DNA of 64,000 nt, from the IMG/VR virus record IMGVR_UViG_3300025009_000076, positions 1-64,000 of that record; one strand, written 5' to 3'. Origin of the DNA: a virus. Below, piece after piece: positions 26,325 through 35,490 of this stretch (positions are counted from its first letter, which is position 1; each line of letters starts with the position of its first letter). The notes under the pieces were generated by a model. It searched no databases. It saw only the letters and a list, made by a program, of their open reading frames with translations, and was not told where the DNA came from. The position numbers were made by a program, and so were the translations under genes.

Positions 26325-28478
26325 TTACACTAAATAATTTCCTCTCTTAACTGTATGTTTTTTAAACCAATCTTTAACAAATGCATTACTACTTTTTACT
26401 TTGTCTAATTCCTTAGATTCCAATTCACTCTCTAATAATAACTCCTTTGTTTTAACTTCTCTACCTACTATTTGTACATCCAACCAATCTTTAAATTTTG
26501 TATATGCTATTCCTTTATTCTTCCTACCATCTGCTTTACTCTCTTTAAATTCCACCAACTCATCATCTATAACATTAATTAATTCTCCCTTTCTAGGAAA
26601 CAATTGCTCTATCATTTTTAATATGATACTCTTTATTGCAAATACATGACAAACTATTTTATCATTACAACTATATTTTCTTAATTTTGTTCTATGAATT
26701 TCTTGATAAAAATCTGTTACCATTGTAAAGTATTTATATTTATTTAATGGTTCATATCCAAATTCCCAATTCTTATAATTTGTACCATAATCATCACCAT
26801 TATATTCTGTTTTGCTTCTATCTTTAACTTCTAATTTTTCACTCATTTGTATTGCTTTTTCTAAATTAGAACATTTACTTATTATTCCCTCCCAATCAAC
26901 ATATGTAGATAACCATTGAATGACATATTCAAAATCAGGCATTGTATGCCATCCTAACATAAACATATTAACACATTCTTGCATATTATTATTGCCCTTT
27001 GTACTATTATAATAATATACTTCAAAGTCATTAGGAGTAGGAATATAATCTAAGTGCTTTAATTGCCCATATAAATCACTTGCTACTCTTTGATATGTTA
27101 CTACATAAGTTTTCTTAGTAAATCCAATTCTCATCTTATTATTAATAAATGATGCACAAGCATTAACTAAATGATTCTTTTCTCTAAATGTTGTCTGAGT
27201 TAATTTATGTTTATTATATACATTTATTGTAAGATTATCATATGATCTTGTATTTTCTATGTCTAGATACTTTATACTACCTTTATTATACATTCCTAAA
27301 TACTGAGGATCATACAGAGCAGTACCATCAAATATTATTGTTTTGAATGTTTTACAGTATAATTCCTTCAAGTCCCTACTGCCTATTGTACATATAAATT
27401 CTATATTCTTTTGATAGACATAGAAACCTCCCAATGTTAGTATTGTATGTATATGTTCAAGTTCTCTTTTATTCTCAAATCTCATATATTTATCCCATAA
27501 AGTCATAAACTCTAAATCATTTTTACAAATCATGTCATTATTAATATTGGATACTATAAATCTTTTGTGTTCACTTCCTCTTAATCTTTGCATTTTAGTA
27601 TTTATTGTGTCAGATATTTCTTTAAACTTATTTTCCAATGTAGTTTTATCTTCAGTGGTATTATAACTTAATTTACTCAATGTTGTAGATATTTTGTTCA
27701 GGAGTTCCTTACTTACTTTTACAACATCTAATACATCTGGACGCTCATCAATAAGTAATATCGTTCTAGTACCATTCTCCCAATCCTTATATTTAATAAT
27801 ACTATCTGCACATTCTCTTAGTCTGGCATTGGTGATTAATAATATAGGGAATTTCTCTTGTTCTTTTTGTTGCTTACTGATTTTACATTTAGAAAAGAAA
27901 TTACAATTATTAGGAGTGCAAACTTTAGCATCAGATTGTTTAATCTTTTTGTTAATACATATATCTTTATTCCAACCTTCTAATATGTATGTGTATCCAT
28001 CTAAATTTATATGCTTTAGATATTCAACTGTATTTCTTAAACTTTCTAATCTATCAGTTACAATTATTATTCCATCAGTAGATTCCTTATTTATATGAAG
28101 AGAAATTATCTTTTGTAATATTTCAGATGTAATACTGCTCTTACCAAATCCGCAAGGAGCTGGTATTACAGTAATTATATCTTCTATTAATTCACCAAAT
28201 ATTATTTTAGATGTCTCATTAGCAAAGTTAATTTGTTCAGTAGTTAAACCTCCTCTTGATTCAAATGTATTAATAAAGTTATTTGTTATATCAGTGGCGA
28301 TTAATTCTAATTCAGGAGTAATAGTTACTATTTCATTTGCTGTGTAGACTTCTTTGGATAATTTTATTACTTCATTTAATCTATTGTCTCCATCAAGTAA
28401 GAGTTTGTTATTTTCATGATTTAATATTTTATATTTGTAATTATAATCTAGGTCTTTGATTAAATTAATTTCTCTCAT
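26325..28478 (-). CDS. P-loop DEAD-like ATPase with cysteine cluster
   Basis: Protein of 717 residues. Walker A-like PCGFGKSS near residue 112, a four-Cys cluster (C..C..C..C within about 28 residues near residue 175: CINKK, CTPNNC, CKIS), and a Walker B LLIDERPD. An Fe-S cluster between motifs I and II is the XPD/DinG arrangement, so a helicase is likely. The last 70 residues match the neighbouring GIY-YIG protein. The ATG is preceded by GAAAGGAA. Substrate unknown. Confidence 0.78.
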   Translation of the reverse strand: MREINLIKDLDYNYKYKILNHENNKLLLDGDNRLNEVIKLSKEVYTANEIVTITPELELIATDITNNFINTFESRGGLTTEQINFANETSKIIFGELIEDIITVIPAPCGFGKSSITSEILQKIISLHINKESTDGIIIVTDRLESLRNTVEYLKHINLDGYTYILEGWNKDICINKKIKQSDAKVCTPNNCNFFSKCKISKQQKEQEKFPILLITNARLRECADSIIKYKDWENGTRTILLIDERPDVLDVVKVSKELLNKISTTLSKLSYNTTEDKTTLENKFKEISDTINTKMQRLRGSEHKRFIVSNINNDMICKNDLEFMTLWDKYMRFENKRELEHIHTILTLGGFYVYQKNIEFICTIGSRDLKELYCKTFKTIIFDGTALYDPQYLGMYNKGSIKYLDIENTRSYDNLTINVYNKHKLTQTTFREKNHLVNACASFINNKMRIGFTKKTYVVTYQRVASDLYGQLKHLDYIPTPNDFEVYYYNSTKGNNNMQECVNMFMLGWHTMPDFEYVIQWLSTYVDWEGIISKCSNLEKAIQMSEKLEVKDRSKTEYNGDDYGTNYKNWEFGYEPLNKYKYFTMVTDFYQEIHRTKLRKYSCNDKIVCHVFAIKSIILKMIEQLFPRKGELINVIDDELVEFKESKADGRKNKGIAYTKFKDWLDVQIVGREVKTKELLLESELESKELDKVKSSNAFVKDWFKKHTVKRGNYLV

Positions 28479-28508
28479 TAAGTATTATTCCTTTCATAAT
28501 CATTGTAT

Positions 28509-28736
28509 CTACATTTTTCTATTGCACCAATCTGTGAATGCATTTGTTAACTCATCATTTTTAAGGAATTGTACAAATACATTCTTTTGACTGCTAAGAC
28601 CTACTCTATAAGGAGCAATTCCTTTATGGAAGTAGAATTCTGCTTGTATGAGATTGTAGATAAAAATGAATTTATTATTATTTTGTTTAGATGTAGTTGT
28701 GTTTGTTTGATTTTCAATCTTAATGTTCCCAATCAT
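28509..28736 (-). CDS. Small protein, paralog of the one at 8781
   Basis: Protein of 75 residues. After an Asn/Thr-rich start it reads KFIFIYNLIQAEFYFHKGIA and ends FTDWCNRKM, matching the 59-residue protein at 8781-8960 across its length. GGAGG precedes the ATG. First gene after the promoter at 28988-29016. Function unknown. Confidence 0.75.
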   Translation of the reverse strand: MIGNIKIENQTNTTTSKQNNNKFIFIYNLIQAEFYFHKGIAPYRVGLSSQKNVFVQFLKNDELTNAFTDWCNRKM

Positions 28737-29045
28737 TTTAAGTCCTCCAATTTATTTGATATTTATAATTTGATTTAATTTGACATTAGAAGGAAACGAA
28801 AATATTAATTGTTCTTCACAAGTTCATCTCAATTAATATTTTATGCTATATAGAATAATAATTTTATTTTTATACTTATGTAAAACCACTAGCAATAATA
28901 TTAATTTGTATATGCAATAGAAAATGTAATAGAATTATCAATATATTTCCTCCTTCTGAATTTATTTCATATTTATCCCTTACCTATATTGTACCACTTT
29001 ATATTCTATATGTCAAGCATTTTTATTTATATATTTATAGAAGAA
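28737..29045. other. Non-coding leader and promoter stretch
   Basis: About 310 bases of AT-rich sequence with no gene. It carries the promoter at 28988-29016 and then a leader of roughly 240 bases before the 75-residue gene. Confidence 0.5.
28988..29016 (-). promoter_or_regulatory. Sigma-A promoter
   Basis: Minus strand TTGACA (29011-29016), 17-bp spacer ending AAAGTGG, TACAAT (28988-28993). Faces the 75-residue gene and the ATPase. Confidence 0.8.
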
Positions 29046-29339
29046 TTAATCCATATTAATCAAATACTCAATATACTTTTTCATCTCAATCTTTACTGCT
29101 AGTCTAACTTGATCAACTCCATGACCAGATTCTACATGATATATTTCAGTAGATATATTTTGTCTGAATGGTTTAGGTATTTGTGAACTGATTTCTCTCC
29201 ATTTAGATTTACCTTTATTGAAGGAATATGTACAGAATATATTGTTTAGGATGTAATCAAAATCTTGAGCAATGGAATAGACATTGGATATGGATTTGAG
29301 TTGTGATTTATAGTTAGAGAATTGGTTAAGATTGTTCAT
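29046..29339 (-). CDS. Hypothetical helical protein
   Basis: Protein of 97 residues (MNNLNQFSNYKSQLKSISNV at the start), mostly helical. GGAGG precedes the ATG. No motif recognised. Confidence 0.68.
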   Translation of the reverse strand: MNNLNQFSNYKSQLKSISNVYSIAQDFDYILNNIFCTYSFNKGKSKWREISSQIPKPFRQNISTEIYHVESGHGVDQVRLAVKIEMKKYIEYLINMD

Positions 29340-29438
29340 TGTGTTTCCTCCTTTGCTTTTTATAGAAGAATTTCAATCTAACAACCTAATGAAAGTTATT
29401 AGATTGAAACTATCAAAACAAAAAAATTAATTATGTAA

Positions 29439-29663
29439 TTAAATTTCTCCATTGATTTCATTTTCTGTACACCAATCTAAAAATTCATCCTCTAATTTAG
29501 TTATACTATCCTCTACCTCTTCCTCAGACATTCCATTAATAATAGAATCTTCATAAATATCTTCTTTAGTTTTATAACCATTAACTTTTAACCAAACACT
29601 AAAATCAGAATACTTTTCTCTATCAATTGTACGAACCATGACTCCATCAATATATTCTTCCAT
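29439..29663 (-). CDS. Small acidic protein
   Basis: Protein of 74 residues, acidic, with EEEVEDSITKLEDEFLDWC. The ending resembles the acidic helix plus WC of the small paralogs at 8781 and 28509, but the rest differs. AGAGG precedes the ATG. Function unknown. Confidence 0.65.
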   Translation of the reverse strand: MEEYIDGVMVRTIDREKYSDFSVWLKVNGYKTKEDIYEDSIINGMSEEEVEDSITKLEDEFLDWCTENEINGEI

Positions 29664-29762
29664 TTTGTGTAGCCTCTTTCTGTTAAGTATTGATTCTTGA
29701 TTATATTATACACTTATTACTTTGTAGATGCAATAAGTGTATAATATTATTTGTTGATTTGA

Positions 29763-31022
29763 TTAGAATAAAGCACATCCAGATAGTTTAAATTCATTTA
29801 TATATGTATTCCATTGTTCTTTATCAATTTCTAAATATTCCATAAGATGTTTTTTGCAAAAATAATCATCCATATTTCTACCTAGTAACTTTAAATTCAT
29901 TGCTATATCGTCATTTTTGTTTACCTTTTTATCACATATTTTGCATTTATGATTGAAGTATTTTTCTACTATATCAATATTAACTCCCTTATGTTCTGCA
30001 AATTCATTAATAACTTCCAAAGTTGGTTCTGATCTTAATAATCCTCCATTCCAACAGAGATGATATTCTTTTATTGTGCAGTTTAATTTAGTCCATTTTT
30101 GATTATCAATAAAGTCATTGTTTAATATATCATGCCATCTCTTATACATACTAGGATACCAATATTTATCTAGTACCCAAGTTGTTTTAGTATAATTTGG
30201 GCAAGCTATAGCACAGCCAACCCTAGAATAACCTTTTTTATATTTAGGATTAATATCAATTTGTTTCCATAATGTGTATAACCATATTTGTTCTTCGTTC
30301 CATTTGCGAATAGGAAGTACACCTTCCCATTGACGATTACCCCATTTTTCATTTTTCCATTCATCCGTATATCCAGAACGACTCGTTGATTCTTCATTTC
30401 TCATTCCTAAGAAGAATAAATACTTTATATCTTTGTCTAGATAATCCATAGTGGATTTTTCTTTCAACAATGTACAACATGCACGACTTAATCTTGTGGG
30501 GATAAATTGAATTCTTTTACTCCATTGATAAAATCCTTCCTTTGGATTGATTATTTCTACATTATTCATTGTCTTAACAAATTTATATGTATCAGCAGAG
30601 TCCAATGATGTATTATTAAATATTTTTCTAGAATTTATGACTTTATCAACCAGATAAGAAGTTGCTTGGCTATCCTTACCTGTAGATGTTAGTGTAATTG
30701 GACTATACCACTCATACTTTTCAATGCTATTTTTAATTAACTCGATACTCTCATTCTCTAATTCTACTAATTTGTCCTTATTTCTCTCCATTGTTTCCTC
30801 CCAAGATTCAATCTCATAAGTTTCCTTCTTATAATCAGTAGCAGTAATATTTAATTCATCATCAATATGAATTCTTAAAACTTTGTGAATTTTTCCTTCA
30901 ACATCATAACATTTAATAATTGATCTATCTAACCAATAATATCCCTCAACTAAATTATATTTATTAATATCTACGCCTTTATCTTTTAAGAATCCCAAAT
31001 ACTCATTAAATACTAAATTCAA
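29763..31022 (-). CDS. PAPS-reductase-like PP-loop protein
   Basis: Protein of 419 residues. The PP-loop STGKDSQATSYL (about residue 115) binds ATP or PAPS-type nucleotides; GMRNEES and a later CxxC-type pair follow, as in phosphoadenosine phosphosulfate reductase relatives of phages and of the DndC branch. A C-terminal zinc finger (CKIC ... CKKH) is present. TTG 31022 is six to eight bases after AAGGTG; ATG 31031 is inside that site. Could act in sulfur transfer to DNA or RNA, or in redox; not resolvable here. Confidence 0.8.
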   Translation of the reverse strand: MNLVFNEYLGFLKDKGVDINKYNLVEGYYWLDRSIIKCYDVEGKIHKVLRIHIDDELNITATDYKKETYEIESWEETMERNKDKLVELENESIELIKNSIEKYEWYSPITLTSTGKDSQATSYLVDKVINSRKIFNNTSLDSADTYKFVKTMNNVEIINPKEGFYQWSKRIQFIPTRLSRACCTLLKEKSTMDYLDKDIKYLFFLGMRNEESTSRSGYTDEWKNEKWGNRQWEGVLPIRKWNEEQIWLYTLWKQIDINPKYKKGYSRVGCAIACPNYTKTTWVLDKYWYPSMYKRWHDILNNDFIDNQKWTKLNCTIKEYHLCWNGGLLRSEPTLEVINEFAEHKGVNIDIVEKYFNHKCKICDKKVNKNDDIAMNLKLLGRNMDDYFCKKHLMEYLEIDKEQWNTYINEFKLSGCALF

Positions 31023-31225
31023 TACATACACCTTATTTATTTACATTAAGCAAATAAATAAGGAAAACATAACTAATTACCCAAACTGTGGCTTTTACAT
31101 GTAAAGCATACGCAATACACCACAATGCAAATGGTATATGTTTTTATGTTTCTCACACATTTTTATACGGCATCCTTACGCATCGGATTTGTAAGATTAT
31201 TGATTGCTCTATTCTCAATGCCGAT
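31023..31225. other. Unassigned short gap
   Basis: Two very short minus-strand frames (20 and 27 codons) exist but neither has convincing coding character. Nothing else was seen. Confidence 0.3.
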
Positions 31226-31477
31226 TTAACAACCAGTTATATCTGGATCGTATGTATTGAAATGGATGGAAGTTTGTTCAATTTCTAATAATTTAAATAT
31301 CCAATAATATTTATCATTGCGATAGTCTATATTAGTTATTTTATTAGGGTTGTGTCTGTTATTTCTTATTTCTTGTGTAAATGCATCTGTGATGGTTATT
31401 CCTTGATTGAGATTATGAATGACATTTTTACAATTGTTGTCATTAAATTTTGCTGTGTGGTTTTTTACTATTATAAT
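31226..31477 (-). CDS. Hypothetical protein, probable AUU or AUA start
   Basis: Protein of about 83 residues. AAAGGAG directly abuts ATG 31483, leaving no spacer; AUU 31477 (six bases away) or AUA 31474 (nine bases) is better placed. No motif recognised. First gene of the left arm after the promoter at 31526-31555. Confidence 0.6.
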   Translation of the reverse strand: MIIVKNHTAKFNDNNCKNVIHNLNQGITITDAFTQEIRNNRHNPNKITNIDYRNDKYYWIFKLLEIEQTSIHFNTYDPDITGC

Positions 31478-31525
31478 TCTCATCTCCTTTCTAGGTAAAT
31501 AATTTACAGATTTGTACCTGTGAAT

Positions 31526-31555
31526 ATTGTAACACAGATTAATAAGTTTTGTCAA
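31526..31555 (-). promoter_or_regulatory. Sigma-A promoter at the head of the left arm
   Basis: Minus strand TTGACA (31550-31555), 18-bp spacer, TACAAT (31526-31531). It starts the leftward transcripts at the divergence point. Confidence 0.75.
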
Positions 31556-32427
31556 GGAAATTTATTTTAGCATTTATAAACATAAGAACTATATAATAAT
31601 AAATTTTTACCAGAGGAATTATTTTTATAATCCTTGAAAGTATTGCTAGAGTAGTATTACAGGGATTTGTATGAATGAAGTGTATTATATAGTATAGCAC
31701 TTTTTCCGAGTGAATTGGTGTAATGGTTGTTAGAGTAAGGATAGAGGGATTATTTGATTTGTGTTGTTTGGTAAATTTTTATGGATTGATTTGATTTAGA
31801 ATTAATTTTATTTTGAGATATTATTTTGATGTGAATTGTTAAAAATATTTTATTCAATTTTTAGATGGTCGGATATATGGTATAATTGATTCGGATGAAT
31901 TTGTTAAAGTACGCCCCTCTATAGTAGAAGGGATTGTTAGAATGTGTTATAATTGGTTAGGATCAAGGATTTTAAGGTTATTTGTAGGATTAGATTTGTT
32001 AGGAATTTGTGATTAATTTTGAATGCATAATTATGAATTTTCATTAGATTTTTTTGTTCGATGAGATTTATGATAATTATATTTTGATTTTAATATTTGG
32101 TAGAAATTTATAGATCAAAATATGAATTAATATAAGGTTGAATCTGGTAAAGAAACTGTATGAGAGTAGGATTTATTGGTTATTTTGTATGGATTGATTT
32201 AGTGATATTTATTAAGATTATGTGAGAATTTTATATTATTTTATGAGATTAATTTACAAAATTATTTGACTTTTGAGAAGTTTTGTGATTTGGAATATGT
32301 ATTTATTGGGTTGGAAATTGTTGTGATGATTATGTTTTTGCGATGTGAGAACGAAGGGGAAATTTGGATGGATTTGTCTCGAAATCGATTTCTAAAATTT
32401 CGATGTGTAAACAAGTACTCTGCACAT

Positions 32428-32447
32428 AATGTCGAATAATGTCGAAT
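32428..32447. repeat. Tandem 10-bp repeat AATGTCGAAT x2
   Basis: Two perfect adjacent copies, followed by AAT. Lies about 110 bases before the longer direct repeats and may be part of a protein-binding array. Confidence 0.55.
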
Positions 32448-32561
32448 AATAATTTGTAATCTATGCCCCACCTATGATAAAGTTGGCATGGTTTTTGAAA
32501 GTGAATGTTAGCACAGGTTTTTGCTATCAGCTTTACCTATGACAAACTGAAAATAGCATAG

Positions 32562-32622
32562 GCCGATTACCTGCTAATCCCTGAAACCCTTGCTATAAGC
32601 CGATTCCTGCTATTTTCTGAAT
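32562..32622. repeat. Direct repeat GCCGATT..CCTGCTA..CTGAA
   Basis: Two copies of about 24 bases at 32562-32586 and 32599-32622 sharing GCCGATT, CCTGCTA and CTGAA in the same order. Just upstream, CCTATGA[TC]AAA..G also occurs twice (near 32470 and 32537). Iteron-like. Confidence 0.5.
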
Positions 32623-32648
32623 GTGACACAATGGGAATGTGTCACATT
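32620..32648. repeat. 11-bp inverted repeat AATGTGACACA
   Basis: Arms 32620-32630 and 32638-32648 are perfect, with a seven-base loop. Likely a protein-binding site or hairpin within the intergenic region. Confidence 0.6.
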
Positions 32649-32853
32649 GGATGAGGATTGGGCCTTATATTATGTCTCGGAATGAGTTTGAAGAGGTTAG
32701 AAGGGGAAATATGAGGCAGGAAATAGAATGGAATGATAATGGATAAAATACAGATAATGTCCTAGTATTGTATCGGCTGCAGTCGGGAATGATTTGTCGA
32801 ATTGAATTGATCGGGAGAAAATGGAATGAATCGTAATGCGCTGATGATGCTGA

Positions 32854-32889
32854 TTATACGTATATGAGTATATACGTATATACGTATAA
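32854..32889. repeat. Nested TATACGTATA palindromes
   Basis: TATACGTATA, itself a palindrome, occurs three times (32855-32864, 32871-32880, 32879-32888), and the outer arms 32854-32865 and 32878-32889 form a perfect 12-bp inverted repeat. It lies exactly at the strand-composition switch. Confidence 0.6.
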
Positions 32890-33866
32890 AATATCGAGGT
32901 CTATAACATAGGCGAAATTAGTGAAGACTTAAATAAATGAGTAACCACTCATATGTACAACCATTCATATAATAAAATTGTAATTACATTGTACATACAC
33001 ATATAATACTTTGAATATCAAACTATATTAGTCTCAAAATATTCTATATTCAAACTAATATCACATAACCCATAATCCTATCATACTACCATACAATACA
33101 GTCACTTGACTACATTACACGTTCAATATAATCATAATCATATTATCCCATCACATTAACCACATTATATGATCATTATGATCACATATCACCTATACTA
33201 TCATAATCCAAACTAATATCAACCATTTCACTAAACTATAATCCACACCAAATTACTATGCTTTAATACCTACTATATTACTTGGTATTTATATCCTATC
33301 ATTCTACTATACATTAATACCAACTAATTAACTATGCTATATATATCCATATCATTTCACTACACTATAATAAATTAGTACACAACATAAATATATAACC
33401 TGTTATATATCACTATACCCTCAAGGGGTATACTCTAACCTCAAAACTACCATACCCACGTAGGGTATAAAATTCCACATCTCGTAATACCCCTAAAATA
33501 AAATTCTACACACTAACATATACCTCTAAACCTCAAACCGCTTAAACGCCCCTTTCTGTCGCTCTAATCTTATAATTTTATTTCTTGCTTCAACGCATTA
33601 TATCAACTCTTATTTTACATTGGCATAAGTTTTGCTAGTATAATACAGTAATACATAAACCATATCTGTATTAATACACAGTCTTCATATCCTACGATCA
33701 TATCATAATCAAACCAACAACATACAATTATAAATACTCATAGTAAATATCCTAAAATCCCTACAAATTCATAACTATAAAAATAAATTTTATTGCAAAT
33801 GGTTTTCCCTATTGTTTTTGTGATATAATAATATAGGAAATCAATTAATTAAAAGGAGTGCTAACA

Positions 33867-34193
33867 ATGATTAAAGCAACGAAAGCAACTAAAAAAAGAT
33901 TAACTACTGAAGACTTTACACCTTATGTTCGCCTTTCAACTCTCATAGAATCAATAATCAAAGAAGCAGAACGAGTTGAAAGACATGGAGAAGAGACAGA
34001 CTTTAGAGCTTGCTATACAGATAGAGGATTATTTTACAAATGTTATGAAGACGAAAAACCATTATTTAGAGGATTTGAAAGTAGATACCCTGAATTAATT
34101 GAAACAACATTAACACATGGTTTAAACCAAATTAAAATACCAGATGTGAATAAATTTGTTAAAGTTATGTTGCAAAGAAAATTTGAAGACTAG
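33867..34193 (+). CDS. Hypothetical protein, first gene of the right arm
   Basis: Protein of 108 residues starting MIKATKATKKRLTTEDFTPY. AAAAGGAGTG, the ribosome site that recurs across the right arm, precedes ATG 33867. A TATAAT with TGTGA before it lies near 33820. Stop codon is inside the terminator hairpin. No motif recognised. Confidence 0.72.
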   Translation: MIKATKATKKRLTTEDFTPYVRLSTLIESIIKEAERVERHGEETDFRACYTDRGLFYKCYEDEKPLFRGFESRYPELIETTLTHGLNQIKIPDVNKFVKVMLQRKFED

Positions 34194-34210
34194 AGATAGT
34201 CTTCTTTTTT
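34185..34210 (+). terminator. Terminator with stop codon in the hairpin
   Basis: Perfect 8-bp GAAGACTA/TAGTCTTC stem with GAGA loop, then six T. The stop TAG (34191-34193) is within the stem-loop. Confidence 0.85.
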
Positions 34211-34237
34211 GACCATAAACCCCAAAATAAAATTATC

Positions 34238-34265
34238 TTGACATTCTCCCAAATTTATTTATAAT
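34238..34265 (+). promoter_or_regulatory. Sigma-A promoter
   Basis: TTGACA (34238-34243), 16-bp spacer, TATAAT (34260-34265). Drives the DnaJ-like gene. Confidence 0.82.
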
Positions 34266-34355
34266 TATATTTATACCTCAACTAAATCAATTACATAAAA
34301 AATCCTAAACCCAATTCCCTAAACCAAACCAAAAATAAAAGGAGCGTGTACCCAA

Positions 34356-34862
34356 ATGAACAAATTTAAATTTTTCTCAACCTGCAAAACCATCCAGGAG
34401 CTAAAAACTACATTCCGCGAACTCGTAAAACTCCATCATCCAGACAAACCGACCGGAAACCTCGAAACAATGAAATCCCTAAACATAGAGTATGAATTAG
34501 CATTCGAATACATCAAAAACAATCCAATTAACGACACTGAGAAAAAATCCTCTTTCTATGCAAATGTAAACGATGGATTCCGCGAAACCTTAGAAAAAAT
34601 TATCTTCATTCCTGAAATTTTTATAGAAATATGTGGCTCCTGGATTTGGGTCAATGGTGAGACAAAAGCAGTAAAACATCTACTAAAAGATGCTGGTCTA
34701 TGGTATGCAACAAACAAAAAAGCATGGTATTTTAAACCTGCTGATTATAAGGCCAAAAAGCATAAGGCATTTAGCATGGAAGATATTCGCGGTAAATATG
34801 GTTCAGAAACAGTCGAGAAGAAGGAAAGAGTAAAGGTAGAAAATCCAATGGCAGCAAAATAA
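34356..34862 (+). CDS. DnaJ-domain protein
   Basis: Protein of 168 residues. The first 60 residues form a J domain with the HPDK motif (KLHHPDKPTG). The C-terminal part contains EICGSWIWVNG and WYATNKKAWYFKP, a module I recall in short phage and plasmid DnaJ-like proteins. It would stimulate the host Hsp70 ATPase; target unknown. Codon usage looks slightly more C-rich than its neighbours. AAAAGGAGCGTG lies upstream. Confidence 0.88.
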   Translation: MNKFKFFSTCKTIQELKTTFRELVKLHHPDKPTGNLETMKSLNIEYELAFEYIKNNPINDTEKKSSFYANVNDGFRETLEKIIFIPEIFIEICGSWIWVNGETKAVKHLLKDAGLWYATNKKAWYFKPADYKAKKHKAFSMEDIRGKYGSETVEKKERVKVENPMAAK

Positions 34863-34874
34863 AATTGTTAAATA

Positions 34875-34908
34875 AAATGAGGCTTAAACAGTCTCATTTT
34901 TCTTTTTT
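34875..34908 (+). terminator. Terminator of the DnaJ-like gene
   Basis: 7-bp AAATGAG/CTCATTT stem with 11-base loop followed by a T-rich tract. Confidence 0.75.
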
Positions 34909-35087
34909 ATGTGCTAACATTTTGCTCTTATCTATTTTGTGCTACCTGGTAAACATTTTTGTATTAATTCTAAATAATTAACCATTAATAAAACCTTAAA
35001 ATAATTTTCCAAAATCTATAGACATTCGCTTAAAAATATATATAATAATAAGTAAGAAGTTGTTCAAATTTGAAAGGAGTTTTTAAA

Positions 35088-35465
35088 ATGGCAAGTATTA
35101 AAACTGCTAAAATTGGAGATATGCTACAAGTTCCTTCGATCTTATTATTCCCTCAAAGGACTGGAAAATTTAATAGACATGGTTATTCTATAGGTAAAGT
35201 AATCAATGTTTTTAAACATTCTGAAACAGGCGAAACGGTTGTAGAGGTCGAATATTTAGAAGCATTCCGCTACAAAAGCGATTTCCCTTTACAAGTAAAA
35301 AAATTCTTTGTTGGAAATTGTATGAAATTTAAACTGGAACCATGTACTTTATCTGATAAAGATGCAGAATTATATATCTCAAAAGCTGGATATAAACGCA
35401 TAAATGGAAATGTATATGATCTTTATCAATCGGCATGTATTGATACATTTAATTTAGAAGTATAA
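35088..35465 (+). CDS. Hypothetical protein
   Basis: Protein of 125 residues starting MASIKTAKIGDMLQVPSILL, beta-rich. GAAAGGAG precedes ATG 35088. A promoter-like TATATAATAATA lies near 35040. No motif recognised. Confidence 0.72.
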   Translation: MASIKTAKIGDMLQVPSILLFPQRTGKFNRHGYSIGKVINVFKHSETGETVVEVEYLEAFRYKSDFPLQVKKFFVGNCMKFKLEPCTLSDKDAELYISKAGYKRINGNVYDLYQSACIDTFNLEV

Positions 35466-35490
35466 AAGGAAGGGAAACCTTCCTTTTTCT
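35464..35490 (+). terminator. Terminator with GAAA tetraloop
   Basis: 10-bp AAAAGGAAGG/CCTTCCTTTT stem with GAAA loop and T-tract, overlapping the stop codon. Confidence 0.85.

Larger units (their letters stand above)
31560..33860. other. Gene-free divergence region with strand-composition switch
   Basis: About 2.3 kb without a credible gene. From about 31600 to 32480 the plus strand is G/T-rich and nearly C-free in places (for example 31741-31800 has no C). From about 32930 to 33760 it is C/A-rich and nearly G-free (33181-33240 has no G). The switch is near 32800-32930. Short repeats and palindromes are listed separately. A replication or partition region is the most natural reading. Confidence 0.5.

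Noticed and set aside
32262-32471. Minus-strand frame of 69 codons in the divergence region
   Set aside because: No ribosome site and composition follows the local strand bias rather than coding use.
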